Positions 1-11,793 of a stretch of DNA of 64,000 bases are shown here, piece by piece; the first letter of the stretch is position 1; each line of letters opens with the position of its first letter. Source of the DNA: Coriaria nepalensis (lineage: Eukaryota; Streptophyta; Magnoliopsida; Cucurbitales; Coriariaceae); the NCBI GenBank assembly GCA_027186245.1, contig CP114481.1:1002001-1066000 (forward strand), read 5' to 3'. The notes beneath the pieces are model-generated. The model made no database searches. It was given only the letters and a program-made list of their open reading frames with translations, and was not told where the DNA came from. The translations under genes were made by a program, and so were the position numbers.

Positions 1-1030
1 AGTAAAGTGGAGGTTAATTTGGTAATTGTTCGTCTTTGATTACGTGGTAAGCAACAGCTGTTATGGATAGTTTCGTTACTGTTTTTTTCCTATGTAACGG
101 CTGTGAATATTACTGTAGGTTGCGTGCGGCGAAGTTTAATGCAATCCCACGCTCTTGTAGCACTCGTATCCGCGCGTTTACAATTAATTGATTTTAAATA
201 ATTATTTTTATTAATTTAAATCTTTTTTTAAAAAAAATTATTTTTAGGGATGGACTTAATTCGGAAAATAAATTTCCGTACAACTTTGCTACATATAGTA
301 AATAAATATATAAAATGATCAATATTATATTTTTACTATATTTAGCAAATTATTATAATTTTCAACTCTTTTTTTTTTTTTTGGGATACATCTAAATGCA
401 AATTAATTCAGGTTTTTTAAGAGAAAATATCGTCAAGTTTAAGTATAATAATATCTCGCCGCAAGTTGCGGCAGCGCGTGTGGTTTAAAATACTCCAACG
501 AGTAGTGAGAGATGCTCTTTGTGTTATGAATAAGCGGCGCTGTGGCGGGGGCATATTCTGTTGTCTTGCCGCCAGACGTGGATTTTTCTTTTTAGCTAAA
601 TTATTGTTGGATTTTATTTATTTATTTATTTGTACTAAGGAATCCAAGCAACTGAGGTAGAGGCTGCTGCTTTTTTTTTTTTTTTTGCGCACGCTTTTAT
701 CGCGCTTTTGAACCGTTCGCTAAAAACCAACACGTTATGTTAACGACAATTTGTGTACCGACACGTGTTCTATACTCCATTCCTCATTGTTATGGCTGCT
801 GTACTGAGTGACCTCACATGGGTACATTTATTTTTCTGAAATTATGACAGCAGTATTGGTTTTATCCGACCGCTGGTTTTTTCCATTCTGTCTTTCCTTG
901 CGTGGATTGCACGCTCCTGATGTTTTTTTACGCTTCTGTCTAAACTGAAGCGGGGTCAGTAAAACGGATAGCATGTCGTACGGAAAATTAACTGATAGTA
1001 AAGATAAATCAATTTTAGTGATTAATTTTT
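1..1030. other. Intergenic, no gene seen
   Basis: No open frame here resembles a known family. The stretch has AT-rich sequence, T-runs near 369-382 and 671-686, and scattered CpG-containing stretches around 440-970 that look like old repeat sequence, but no boundaries can be drawn. Confidence 0.5.
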
Positions 1031-1035
1031 TTCCC

Positions 1036-1197
1036 CATTAATATAGTGTGCTTATTTGATAGGATTATATTAATTAATTTAAAATTAAAAACTTAAATAA
1101 GTCTTAATAATAAATCTATTATTTTATCCCTTGTAGCGACTTAAAACCGTAACGTCTCAACTCTGACTAAGATATCTTACCATTTAAGCTAACCCTC
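1036..1197 (-). repeat. Possible tRNA-derived SINE fragment
   Basis: Read on the minus strand, 1197 to about 1130 has a tRNA-like head: an A-box-like TAGCTTAAATGG followed, about 35 bases on, by a degenerate B-box-like GGTTTTAAGTC. An AT-rich tail follows. Plant SINEs have this layout. Both boxes are degenerate and no target duplication was found, so this is a weak call. Confidence 0.3.
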
Positions 1198-1415
1198 AAA
1201 CTTGTCTATCAAAATGTTAATCCATTCACGTTTTCTTAATTCCAAATTAAATTTTGACATACTAGAAATCAGGTTGAATCCAAATAAAAGAGTAGCTAGA
1301 GTAGAAATTATTACAGTCAAACATGCATAATTTTGCAAGGTTAATTTAGCCTTAATGTATTATCACGATGCAACGACAACCTTTTGATTGGTTTTAAATT
1401 GATGATTAATTGGTC

Positions 1416-1418
<3 letters not shown>

Positions 1419-1447
<29 letters not shown>
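1419..1447. repeat. (TC)n microsatellite
   Basis: Uninterrupted TC dinucleotide run of about 14 units. It lies in AT-rich intergenic DNA with no gene nearby. Confidence 0.95.
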
Positions 1448-1452
<5 letters not shown>

Positions 1453-2213
1453 ATTCGATACGAACCAAGATGCAATAGCTAGAAAAATTATTATATGATA
1501 TAATATATATTCATTTAATATATTAAATTTTATAATAATTATAAAAATTATTATCGTATAATGAATAACATAAGTTATAAAAATTATTTTTGTAATTATA
1601 ATAGAATTAAGTGTACTGACCAAATAAGATATACATAATAAAATAATTTATTATGAAATATTTGGACAACTCTAAAATTTTATTTTCTAATTTTTCTTTA
1701 ATGAAAAAAACCTGTCGACTTCAATGTGCTTTGTACAATAATTTTAGAATCAGATTATAAACAATATATATATCGTTTTCTTGTCACAATATAGGTGAAT
1801 GGGTTGTTTTGGTGAATAGCCCAAATCTTGCAAGAGTAGTCTTAATCACAATGCTTCACAAAGACCAGGCGTTGATATTATGCTTTTGCACTTGAACTAG
1901 CAATAACATATTACTTTTTGTTTTTCTATATGACAAGATTTCCTCTTACAAAGGTAGTGTAATTTGAAGTAGATTTTCTATTATCTTCTGATCAAGCCTA
2001 GTCGATATTATTATATATTTTCACACTTTCGTATTCTATATTATTCGTAAATAAAATTCATTTTCATCGTAAAGACATTAGATATCTCATAGTGCAAAAA
2101 CAACATTCATATGTCTTTCTCTAGGGTTACGCATAAATTATCTGACAATACTTAATACATAGGGAAGGCTAGAGTCTTGTGTGAACCAAGTACATCAGTC
2201 TCCCAAAAAGCAT

Positions 2214-2760
2214 TCAGTATCTCCTTTTATCAATTGGAATTTGATTAGGTTCAATACATAACTTCAAATATTTTTCTACTAGTGTATTTTCCGGTACACA
2301 TGCAGACATAACAATTTCATATAACAAATATAAGGCATACTTTCTTTGAGAAAGAAATACCCCTTTATCACTTTGAGATACGTTGATCCTAAGAAAATAT
2401 TTCAAATGACCTAAATCCTTCATCTCCAATTCTATAGACAAGTAATTATGTAGAGATTTCCTTTCTTCTTTGGCATTTTATGTCATCTTCATCTACAATG
2501 AGAGTAATGTTTTGCCCTATTGTTTCTTCAAGAATAAAGTATGATCTGAATTACTCTGACGATAGCCAAAATTTATCATGAATTTTGTAAATCTTCCAAA
2601 TCACGCTCTTGGACATTATTTCAAACCGTACAATGACTTCTTCAATGACACACCTTTTGATTATGCCTTTCTAATATTATGCAACCTAGAGGGAGATCTA
2701 TGTAGACTTCTTCGGATAATTCACCATGAAGAAAAAATTTCTTCACATTGAAATATTGTA
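2214..2760 (-). pseudogene. Copia reverse transcriptase fragments
   Basis: Two frames on the minus strand match conserved parts of Copia reverse transcriptase. One contains FLHGELSEEVYIDLP and a SLYGLK-like block (about 2755-2580). The other contains MKDLGHLKYFLRI (2441-2214). They are separated by deletions and frameshifts, and the region between 2760 and 3177 is not recognisable. Confidence 0.8.
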
Positions 2761-3176
2761 ATAACCAATCAAGATTTGCTGCGGGAGAACATAATAGGAA
2801 CTGTGTTGATTTTAACTATAAGTGCAAATATATATGTGTAATAATTCCCTTAGGACTGAGTGTATCCTTTTGTCACTTGCTTTGCTTTGAATCGTTCAAT
2901 AGTACCATCTGCTTTGTACTTCATCGTGTAAATCCTTCGGCAACAAAGTATCACATGTCGTTTTGTTAAAGAGATTTCATCTCTTCGTTCGTGGTAGCTT
3001 TCCACTTAAGATCAGATAAGGCTTCCTACACTATGGTAGGAATAGATACAATAGATAATTGATTTACAAATGATTGATTTGATCACGATAGACAATGATT
3101 AGACACATAATGACTCATGAGATATTTTACTTTACTAGAATCAAAATTTTCTAAGAGATAAAACATGGGTTGGAAC

Positions 3177-3782
3177 TCAAATGTCACAATGAATTTTCTC
3201 AAAAATATAAGTACTAATAGAACTAGATAAATTAAATGCTAACTTGCTAAGTTTTTCCAATTGATAACTTTCACAAAGAGTATCAACTTTTTTATTTGAA
3301 TTAATATCAATTAACTTCTTTGTGCGTAAAATCTTGATGGCAGAACTTTGCGGATGTCCAAAACGTTGCTGCCATAACTCCTCTATTCCTGAGCTTTGCC
3401 TAGTAAAGAAATTTGCTTCCTTCATCTTGGATAGAACATAAAGATCTCCTTTACGCTGACCTATTAGTCGGATTCACCCCATTGCTCGTTCCTTAACACA
3501 AAATAGCTCATTAGTAAATTCACAATTCAAGGGGTATTGTGTTGTTAATTGATTAATGGAGAGTAAGTTCCTTGTTAATTGTGAGACTAATAAAACATCA
3601 CATAACATTAATTCATGCTTACCATCAGAAACTAAGGTATCCCCAATGGCATCAGTCTTCAAAGGAGAACTATCGCCAATAAATACATAATCACAACCAA
3701 CATATTTTTTGAGATTAGAAAGCATACCTGGATTTGTAGTCATGTGATTCGAAGCACCGGTATCAGCGATTAAGATGTCCAT
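3177..3782 (-). pseudogene. Copia protease and pre-integrase fragments
   Basis: The frame 3782-3474 carries the aspartic protease signature ADTGASNHMT, where DTG is the retroviral-type active site, followed by a typical protease body. After a break, 3425-3177 has the GAG-pre-integrase motif LWQQRFGHP and the start of the integrase zinc-binding region. The integrase catalytic core does not follow, so this polyprotein is non-functional. Confidence 0.85.
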
Positions 3783-3919
3783 GGTAAGAGCTGCAAGTGC
3801 TTAGGGTAGTTCATTAGTGCTTGATTGTTCTGGTAGACTCTAGCAAATTTTGGCGATATCTCCTTGCTTTCCACAAAGCTGACAACATTCATTCTTGTAC
3901 ATCTCTCTCTCTGTAGTAG

Positions 3920-4720
3920 TCATTCATCGTTTACCAGATGGTGGTGGTTGAGAAACACGATTATTATTCCTTTGGGATGATTGTTGTGATTATGAATTAT
4001 CACCTGCAAAATTTGAATATTGAAAACTATTATTTGTAGCATGAAATCCTCTTTCTTTTCATGTGAATTGATTGTTTCGAGGACTGCGATTATTGTAATT
4101 TTGCTGATGCTGACATTGGTTGCGTTGTCCATAAAATGCATATGATGAAGAATTTGATGCTTCAATCCATGAATTTCGCTATTCAAAGCCCTGTAGGAGT
4201 GATACAACTTCTGAGCAAGATGGCATTGGAGATTTAAGCATTGTTGTTGTGAAAAACTCATATTTTGGGCAAAGATTTGCAAGTAAAGAATAAACTTTTG
4301 TTTTGCTGGGTATAGGTTTGTCTTTGGCTGCTAGACTGTCACATATACTTTTGAATTTGCGCAAGTGTTCTGCTAAGGATTGACTTGGTTCCTTTTTTAG
4401 GTATGTGAGTTATTGTCGGAGAGTAAATTCTCGATCTTATGAGACTTAGACATATGCTTATTTCAAAGCATGCCAAACTGATTGAGATGAGTCAAGGCTA
4501 ATAACCAGACCCAAAGTTTCTTTTGTAAGTGTCCCGATGATCCATCCACGTAAGAGATGATCTTCCTTTTTTCATCTGAGAAAATCTTATGAGATTTGTG
4601 TTTTTGTTTCTTCAACTGTTGATGTCTTTTCTGTTGTGACATTGGTGTACATGGCAGGTTTTGTTTTCTTGCTTGTGAGAAGCCCGACCATGTCTTAACT
4701 TTTGGCTAAAGCAAGCATCT
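3920..4720 (-). pseudogene. Copia gag fragment
   Basis: Minus-strand frames contain gag-like text such as LAEHLRKFKSICDSLAA and KVYSLLANLCPKYEFF, typical of the Copia gag (UBN2-type) region. The frame shifts around 4180-4280, and several stops interrupt it between 4400 and 4700. The Asn/His-rich stretch 4100-3930 is the usual low-complexity linker before the zinc knuckle. Confidence 0.75.
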
Positions 4721-4723
4721 GTT

Positions 4724-4959
4724 CAAGCCATAAAAGAAAGAATATTTGTAAAAAAGCTTCTCAATCAAAACGTGAGAAGAGAGTTCTGATTGATCTCTAA
4801 TATATAGACTTTACAACCAATAGAGGAAATACATAAAAGGAAAGTTACAAATAAAGTAATACATTTGTACGGATTGTAATACCTATTATCTTAATGTTGA
4901 TACATATTTATTTTAAAAGAGTAGATTACTCGACTGATTTCCTCATTAGATTTCAACAA
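4724..4959 (-). repeat. Probable 5' LTR of the Copia remnant
   Basis: Read on the minus strand it begins TGTTGAAATC, a typical TG start, and contains a TATA-like TCTATATATTAG about 160 bases in. It ends just before the start of gag-like sequence. No second copy was recognised on the left side, so the 3' end is approximate. Confidence 0.5.
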
Positions 4960-5714
4960 GACTCATTGAATGACTCTTCACGATTCTTCTATTTTAGGAA
5001 GGACAACCATACCTTGGTCAACTGCCTTATCACTCCAAGTTTCATCCTTATTACTCCATGACGTAGACTCAAGTGGTTGTTAGAAGAAGGATTATGTTTA
5101 ATAGTAAATAGACTATTGGTTTGGAAAAGCTTTCAACCACCCTCTAGTCTTCTAGTAATCATGTTGGATCAAAGAGGCCGAAACGCAAGATAAGAACTAA
5201 AACACACTTTCACGTTTCATCAAACAAAACTGGAAGGGAAAAAACTCAGCATTATCATTGCTTAAGGAAAAAAAAAAAAAGGCTATTCATCGTAAAAGAA
5301 GCCAACAGAAAAGTCTTAAAAGTAGATGCAGTCTTCTTCATCTGTCAAATATCTCAAACACAGGTAGTTAAGTTGGTAGCCGCAACAATTCACACTTCAT
5401 AAACTTCCACGTCACCGAAAAACAGAGAACTGGTCGTGAGTTTAAAACCATCTACTAATAATAAACACCCTCTAGACTCGTATGGTTATGACTTGTGAGC
5501 TTATGAGCTTATGAGCTTATGAGTTACGATTCATGATTACGATTCCTATAGGAGAGAAGAAAAACAATAATAAAGAAAAAGAAAAAGGAAAAAAAGGGTC
5601 AAGAAAGCATAATTAGCAAAAATATTAAGAAATGGTCATATCTTTTGACAAGAATGAACGTTTGAAAAAAAATATATATAAAAGGAAGGAGAAACGCACA
5701 GTGACTTTTGACTC
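4960..5714. other. Intergenic with a SINE-like stretch
   Basis: No coding exon was recognised; in particular none of the missing 3' exons of the neighbouring Di19 copy. At about 5360-5465 (plus strand) there is an A-box-like GTAGTTAAGTTGG and, about 70 bases later, a B-box-like GAGTTTAAAACC, resembling a tRNA-derived SINE head. The short direct repeat GAGCTTAT occurs three times near 5496-5522. Confidence 0.4.
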
Positions 5715-6037
5715 TCAGGAGTTCTCGTCTTCTAGATGCGAGCAAAGAGACGCGATGTCGAAGTCCACGTAGCAGTACGGGCAGGGAAAATCGGGTCGGA
5801 CCTCGTCTTCCAAGTCTAAACCATTGATTCCAAATCGATCTGAATCCAAAATCAAAAGCACAAAAATTAAAATTACAGAAGAAGAAGAAAAGAAATCAGA
5901 GGGATTTAGAAAAAAAAAAAAAAAAAGTGGAGTTAGATACACGAACCAGAAGCTAGGTGCGAGCTCTGGAGGTGATTCTGCAACACCAATTGGCGTTTGG
6001 CAGCGGCGAGGCGTGACGTCCAAAAATCGGAGTCCAT
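5715..6037 (-). pseudogene. Truncated Di19-type zinc-finger gene
   Basis: Two exons of a Drought-induced 19 (Di19) protein are visible. Exon 1 (6037-5947) starts MDSDFWTSRLAAAKRQ, the family's hallmark N-terminus, and ends at a GT donor. Exon 2 (5839-5715, after an AG acceptor) encodes DRFGINGLDLEDEVRPDFPC and the first Cys2His2-like finger (CPYCYVDFDIASLCSHLEDE). It then hits TGA exactly where the family has a conserved Cys before ESKVT. The remaining finger and the C-terminal Di19 domain, about two thirds of a usual 200-230 residue protein, are absent downstream. Intact Di19 proteins are nuclear zinc-finger regulators in drought and light signalling. A short 71-residue product is conceivable, but a pseudogene is more likely. 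Confidence 0.8.
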
Positions 6038-6423
6038 TATCAACGAAATGAAATTTTTATGGATTCTTCCTTGTAATTTCAACCAAATTTTGATTATCAA
6101 TCAATAAGCTGAGAATTTGAAAATCTTCCGTTTCGATTGACCTGTTGAATGTTTATGATATTGTATCATCCGCAAGCTGTGATCTGAGAGGAAGCTTTCA
6201 GAAACGACGAACGAGAGAGAGTGAGACGGCGGAGAAATATTACTATAATTATTGTTCTGGTTTTGACTTCTTCCTTTGGATTTTGTTTTATTAACTTCGT
6301 GAGGAAGATTCAGAAGAAATGACAATTGGATTAGGGAGAGAGAGAGAGCGAGGAGACAGAGAGAGAAATTTTGCCGCCTTTTTATTAATTAATTAATTAT
6401 TTATTTTTGGCTGATATTTATTT

Positions 6424-6835
6424 TAAATCCCTTGAAAACTACGATCAATGCACACGCATCTCAACAGAACAACAATCATCATCAACCATCTACAATAGAA
6501 CATCAAAAGAGACGAGAAACGAATAGAAAATGGCATTATGAGAGTCTGTATTTGATCTAATAAGAACTTTGCAAATCTTTGAAGCTCAAGTGCAAAAATG
6601 CATCTTAACAGACTAGAACGAGTGTGTTTCTTTTCCTACATACAACTCGGGTATTCGTAGGATCTGCATTCTAAATCATGTAATAAGACAATGTAACCCG
6701 GCAAAATCCTGAACCCAAATTCAGCATGTGCAAATGATCAGGGGCCTAAAGAAAGAAACAACCAAAGTTAGAAGAGCACTTATGGCCTAAAAAGGATTAG
6801 ATGAAATGGGGATCTGATATCCATTGAGCTTATAT
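6424..6835. repeat. Duplicated segment, copy A
   Basis: Resembles 7411-7815 over most of its length. Shared blocks include GAAAACTACGATCAATGCAC (one base different in copy B), CAATGTAACCCGGCAAA and AAAGAAAGAAACAACCAAAG, with small indels. The copies are in direct orientation about 1 kb apart, downstream of the NFD6-like gene. On the minus strand each copy contains a pyrimidine-rich tract ending in TTTAG, like a splice acceptor (see the NFD6-like gene). Confidence 0.8.
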
Positions 6836-7410
6836 ACTATCTTATGGCCACAAAAGATAGCATTGTGTAAGATCAATCCATTGAGCTTTACACCTTTTCT
6901 TCTTTGTCGGTTAGGATCTGTTTCACCTTGTCCAAATTAAACAATCGATTACTAAAGTAGATAGATTTTTGACTCGATTGGGTTAGCATTATTAAATGCT
7001 AGTTTTGACCCAAAAGTTCAATTATAAGTTTATGAAAATAAGATTATAATATATATATATAATAACGGATATGAATCTCCTCCAATTCTTCAAAGAAATG
7101 AGTGACCCCAATTCATTACAATCAATCCATTTTTGTTCATCAGACAACATCTCGACTCAAGATTTGAGTCCCAAAAAATGAGATGACTGGGGGAAAAAAG
7201 ACCAAAAATCTAATTAAAAATTTGGTAAAATATTTTGAAGACATAACTTGAATATTGATGATCATCAAGATTGCCAACATGAATGGTATCGGATTTTTAA
7301 GATAAACAAACAACTTTGAAAAAAAAAGAGAAAAAATCATGAATTTTCTTTAAACCAAGGTGAGAGTAATGATGCACTAACGCCTCAACAAGCAATACAA
7401 GTCTCGATTC

Positions 7411-7815
7411 AAATCCTTGGAAACTACGATCAATGCACCGCATCTCAACAGACAAGAATCATCCATCTACAATACAACAGCAAAAGAGAAAGAAACAATA
7501 AAAAGCACATTATGAAGTTCCTCTTGAAATGCACAGAACCAGTTAAGCTAAACACTTAACAATCTTTGAGCTCGACCAAAAACAAGCATTAACAAACTAA
7601 ACAAAGTGTATATTTCGTAGCGATTTGGGTAATGTTAGGATCCACATCTAGAAATTCTAAGATCATGAAAGCAACAATGCAACCCGGCAAATTCCGAAAT
7701 CCAATTTCAGCATGTGCAATGATCACGATCCTAAAGAAAGAAACAACCAAAGTCAGAAGAGGAACATGATTGCCAGAAAGGATCATATGAATGGTGTCAT
7801 ATGACTCATTTAGTG
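7411..7815. repeat. Duplicated segment, copy B
   Basis: Second copy of the direct duplication that starts at 6424. It is somewhat diverged, so the duplication is not recent. Its acceptor-like minus-strand TTTAG lies at 7735-7731. A minus-strand open frame of 82 codons (7837-7589) crosses it but resembles nothing I know and is not shared in frame by copy A. Confidence 0.8.
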
Positions 7816-8505
7816 TTACGAGCCAATGCAAGCACATAGTTATTTAACAATTTTACTCTAATGGGCCTACTAAACTAGATATTATTGGCTTTTTACACCG
7901 TGTGAAGCTTGGTGTACCTGGTTACATATAATTTCTCCATATCACCTAGCTTGGAGTAATGGGGATTCAAGCCGAAGCTAGGGATGAAGCATGATCGGAT
8001 TTATACAAGGATAACACAGGATCCAAAAGCCTATCTAAGAAACTGATTAGATAAATTACCACCTTTCACTTTCAGCTACTCTGGCCAATACCACAGTTTA
8101 ATACAAACAATACTAAGTTAAGAAAGTTCCTTCAACATTAATAAAGAAGATTCATATTATTCAGAGAGAAATTTGAAAGTGTAAAGGAAGGTCACATATG
8201 TGTAAATTTTACATAGTACATGGACAAATGAACAGTGCTTTTCAAGAGAAGTAAGAGAAGGAATACAGAATAGATTACTTCATTTTAAATGCTGATAACA
8301 AACATACGAGTCTTAAAAGTCAACCTACAGAACTTTGTCATGATTTACTTTTCTTCCTACTGTAAGCAAAATGCCAAAGGAAATGATAAATTTTTTTAAG
8401 GGAAAAGACGTGCAAGCGAACTATGCAACCTAAAAAGCTTTTATTTCAGCAACTTGTCTTTAGAGCGCAAGAACATAAACTTCACTCGAATCCTCTTGAC
8501 ATTCA

Positions 8506-8525
8506 TCATACATCATCATTGCAAG
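8506..8525 (-). CDS. Alternative last exon of the NFD6-like gene
   Basis: After an acceptor (CTACTCAG, minus strand) the sequence from 8525, joined in phase to exon 2 of the NFD6-like gene, reads ACNDDV and TGA. To my recollection some family members end in this peptide, so it is probably a mutually exclusive 3' exon to 8967-8948. Two further acceptor-like sites, at 7730 and 6745 inside the duplicated segments, would each give only two extra residues before a stop. Transcripts would decide which are used. Confidence 0.65.
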
Positions 8526-8947
8526 CTGAGTAGATACATAACGAAAACATTATCAATAATTGGGGAAAAAAAGACACTTAGTGGGAATAGATCGATTCAA
8601 TCACACATTTGAAATTCTTTTGAGCAATATTAACACAAACATTGAACTTGTGTGCAAGAAAAAATCTAGGCCGTTTGAGTTTCTTTGAGATGGCCAAGAC
8701 AAAATAATTTTAAACATGTACAAAGTTCCAGTTTAATGTGATAGTAGAAAAGATGGAAAAACAAAAAAGAAGTAAACAGGAACTGCAAAATTATTGCAAA
8801 TAGAAGTTCAACCTCTCTATCATCTCATGATTCAAAATATATCTCAAAAAAGGAGGATCTTTTACAGAATCCAGCACAATAAGCTATTACCATTACATTA
8901 AAAAAGTCGACAAAAAAAATGAATCGATGTCATTCCATGCTTGATCT

Positions 8948-9696
8948 TCATCTAGTATCGTCTTGCCCTACAAAATTAAAAGTAATATGGATTCTTTTAT
9001 TGTGGAAAACTTGAAAAATAAGGGATTGCCTAAATGAGAGGGAAAAAAATAAAAATAAATGGCAGCAAAGAGTAGAGCTTTCATCACTTCAACTCTAAAA
9101 TACATACCCTCGATTCACTATTTTTCTCTCAAAGAGAGAAGGCAGAAAAACAACATACAAACAACTAAATTGCTAATTCAACGCAACAAATCAAATCATA
9201 TCAAACCAAACCAAACCTATCCAACCCAAACCAAATCAAATACATGCAATCACGAGGAGAGCAATCATGGAATATCAAGTTCAAATTCGAAAGAATTCAA
9301 TAAACGAACGAGAATATACCTTCAGGAGTCCAAGAGTAGCTACGGCGAGAGACGGAGAGCATCGAGGTGAGCAATGCAGAGGCAGTAGCAGAGTGGTACG
9401 GAAGCAACGATTCCACACAGCAACTCGTCTCCACAGGTGACCTAATTATCATGAAAAATGAAATCAAAATTGAAGGTTAAGAAATCGGAATCGATTTCAA
9501 TGGCGTCGAGATTTGAATATTTTCTCAGAAAATTTCACCTGAAAATGCGACTGGAGAGTGAGTTTTGCTTAGGCAATCCAAAAGGTGACCGAGCTGGTTT
9601 GGACCTGATTACGGCGGCCAGTCTCGCGGCGGAGCTTGTTCGTGATGCAGTGGTTCTGAGGGCGGACCTCGCGGCCATGGCGGCAACGGAGTACAT
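8948..9696 (-). CDS. NFD6-like organelle protein (99 aa)
   Basis: Member of the NUCLEAR FUSION DEFECTIVE 6-like family: small nuclear-encoded proteins with an Arg/Ser/Ala-rich transit peptide for mitochondria and/or plastids. Arabidopsis NFD6 is needed for fusion of the polar nuclei. Three coding exons: 9696-9539, 9441-9320 and 8967-8948, in phase with GT-AG ends (300 nt with stop). Exon 1 gives the basic leader ending LSSRIF. Exon 2 gives the conserved core [20 protein letters not shown] and [12 protein letters not shown]. Exon 3 adds GQDDTR and TGA, a family-type C-terminus. The first ATG (9696) is used; a second at 9678 is six codons on and equally plausible. An alternative last exon is annotated at 8506-8525. 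The plus-strand frame over exon 1 is a shadow. Confidence 0.88.
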
Positions 9697-9779
9697 GACT
9701 CAGGGTTTTTGGCACGAAGAGGTTTTGTGGTTTTCTGAAATTTTTGCACGTTTTGGTAGTAAGGTTTTGGGCTAGGCCA

Positions 9780-11790
9780 TTTAAAGTGGGCTTTTGAGAA
9801 GAATATATTTTGCAAGGATCCTCTCCACCGAGAAGTGATTTGCCGTTATTAGTCTGGGCCACCCACATTTTGAGCCAGGTCTGTTGATCTTGCTACATTC
9901 CCATAGGACTGCACATATTAGGGGTTGATTAGGATATAACTCATTTCAAGTGTATTTAGGATACAAATGCATTTAAGGAAATCTCTATCCCTAAATCTTT
10001 ATGTGAGATCCCACGTATATACAGTTCATAAGAGTTGGATTCCATACTATGAGAAGCTCGAAGATTGTTTACTTTTCATTAAATTATTATTTTAGTCCTT
10101 AAACTTTTATTATTTATTTATTTTTGTTCTTAAACTTTAAAATAGTTTAATTTTATCTTTAAAATTTTCAAAACCTTCGATTTTCATCCTTAGAGTAAAA
10201 TTAATAAATGTAAAGTATAAAAAAAAAACTTATAAAAGTTTTATTAATACTAAAATTAACATATAAAATCATTAAAATGTGATTGTTGTTGAAGTGTTTC
10301 TTATTGAGATTGAATGTCATAAAGAATGAAAAATGATAAGTAGAAAAATAAAATTTAATTAAAATATTAATTTTAAAAATATTAATTTTATTGATGATAT
10401 GATATATTTTAATTTTGGGAATTTAATATATTTAGATGTTATTTTTTATTTTTAAGAACGAAATTAAATTATTTAATAATAAATGAATTTAATATTTATT
10501 TTTTCTTTATTTTCCCTTGTCAGCCGAAGAAAAAAGTGTCCAAAAGAAATGAGTAAAAATAGAACTTGGTCACAAAGTCAAAAAGACCAAAAGATAAAAA
10601 ACAGACCACGTGAAAAAAGAATGTAAATTGCCCTAAGATTTGTTCCCACAATTAGTGCTTCTTATTGGTTTCACCAACTTGTTTGAACTCGGACTCTTAT
10701 TATCACAATTTGGTGTACCCTCTTGACCAGCCACTCGACTTAAGTTTCTATACCTGCCCAACATAACTCTAATTTTATATCAACTCAATTTAATTGAGAA
10801 TCATATAATTTCTCGAGATATTATTATATAAATATATTTTACGATCATATAATAAATTTAATTTTATTATAATTATATATTTTATTTTTATATATTATAT
10901 CATCACGCTTCATATAATAATATGATTTAATTTATCTGACCGTAAATTATATCTAATTACCCAAACAATTAAATTTCTAATTCGTTTACCTCTGATTACG
11001 GAAAGTTAGGAATTTTGTTTTTCGGAAAATTATAGTGAAGCATCTAAAATTAGTATAGATTATAATGAACCTCTTAAATTTGTTTAGTTATAATAACCAA
11101 AGTTTCTTAAAATGAATGGAAAGATAACAATAAAGAATTTATTATAATTAATTTTTATACCAAGATATTAATTATGGGTAAACAAATTTCATGGATTTAT
11201 TATAATTATTATTAATTTTGCAGATTTATTATAGTTTTTTTTTTTTTTTTTTTTTTTTTGAGCCAGGACTTTTCTAGTGGATGTTTTATGTTTCTTTTAT
11301 CTTTTTTGTATTTGACTAGATGTATGCAAGATTTCTTGGTTTATGGGTCCTATGGACCGACCACTTCCACTTGATTACAATAAAAATTAACTACATTACT
11401 TTCAAGTTAAGTTACTGATCTCGGTCACTTTTTTCAAGATATGGCCACTTAATAGTTTTAGAGACTTCAAAACGCCGTTTGGATGCATAAATGATAAACC
11501 AAAAATGAAAACATATATAATTGTAAGGAGTTTGATATACTACAATATACATTTTAACTTCATTAATTGCTCGTAATCAAAGCAAAAATACTATAGTTTT
11601 TGAGACCCTTAAGATCAGGCAACCCGACAAAAACAATATTACAGGGTAATTAAGCTTAACAAAGCTTAAAAGATGATTAAGCACCTCCATATACTTAATC
11701 TACTCTTAATTAGACCATAATTAAATATTATAAAAGGAAGAAGAAGAAGACACACTAATCAAACACAATTTTCAGGCACATTTGCTTTTA
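9780..11790. other. Intergenic, AT-rich
   Basis: No gene seen. Around 10080-10500 the two ends share a sequence like AATTT(C/T)GTTCTTAAA in inverted orientation, hinting at an old MITE, but boundaries are unclear. A T-run of about 30 bases lies at 11231-11260. The last 100 bases before 11790 are probably the 3' untranslated region of the E6-like gene. Confidence 0.5.
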
Positions 11791-11793
11791 CTT

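Larger units (their letters stand above)
2160..4959 (-). mobile_element. Degraded Ty1/Copia LTR retrotransposon
   Basis: Pieces of a Copia gag-pol occur in the expected order on the minus strand: gag about 4700-3920, protease 3782-3474, the GAG-pre-integrase segment 3425-3177, then reverse transcriptase pieces 2755-2560 and 2441-2214. Each is broken by stops and frameshifts. A likely 5' LTR lies upstream at about 4724-4959. Most of the integrase core, RNase H and the 3' LTR were not found, so the copy is truncated and cannot move by itself. It ends about 750 bp from the Di19 pseudogene and may have been involved in its truncation. Confidence 0.85.

Noticed and set aside
9458..9775. 105-codon plus-strand frame
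   Set aside because: It overlaps exon 1 of the NFD6-like gene on the other strand, which is supported by family motifs and splice phases.
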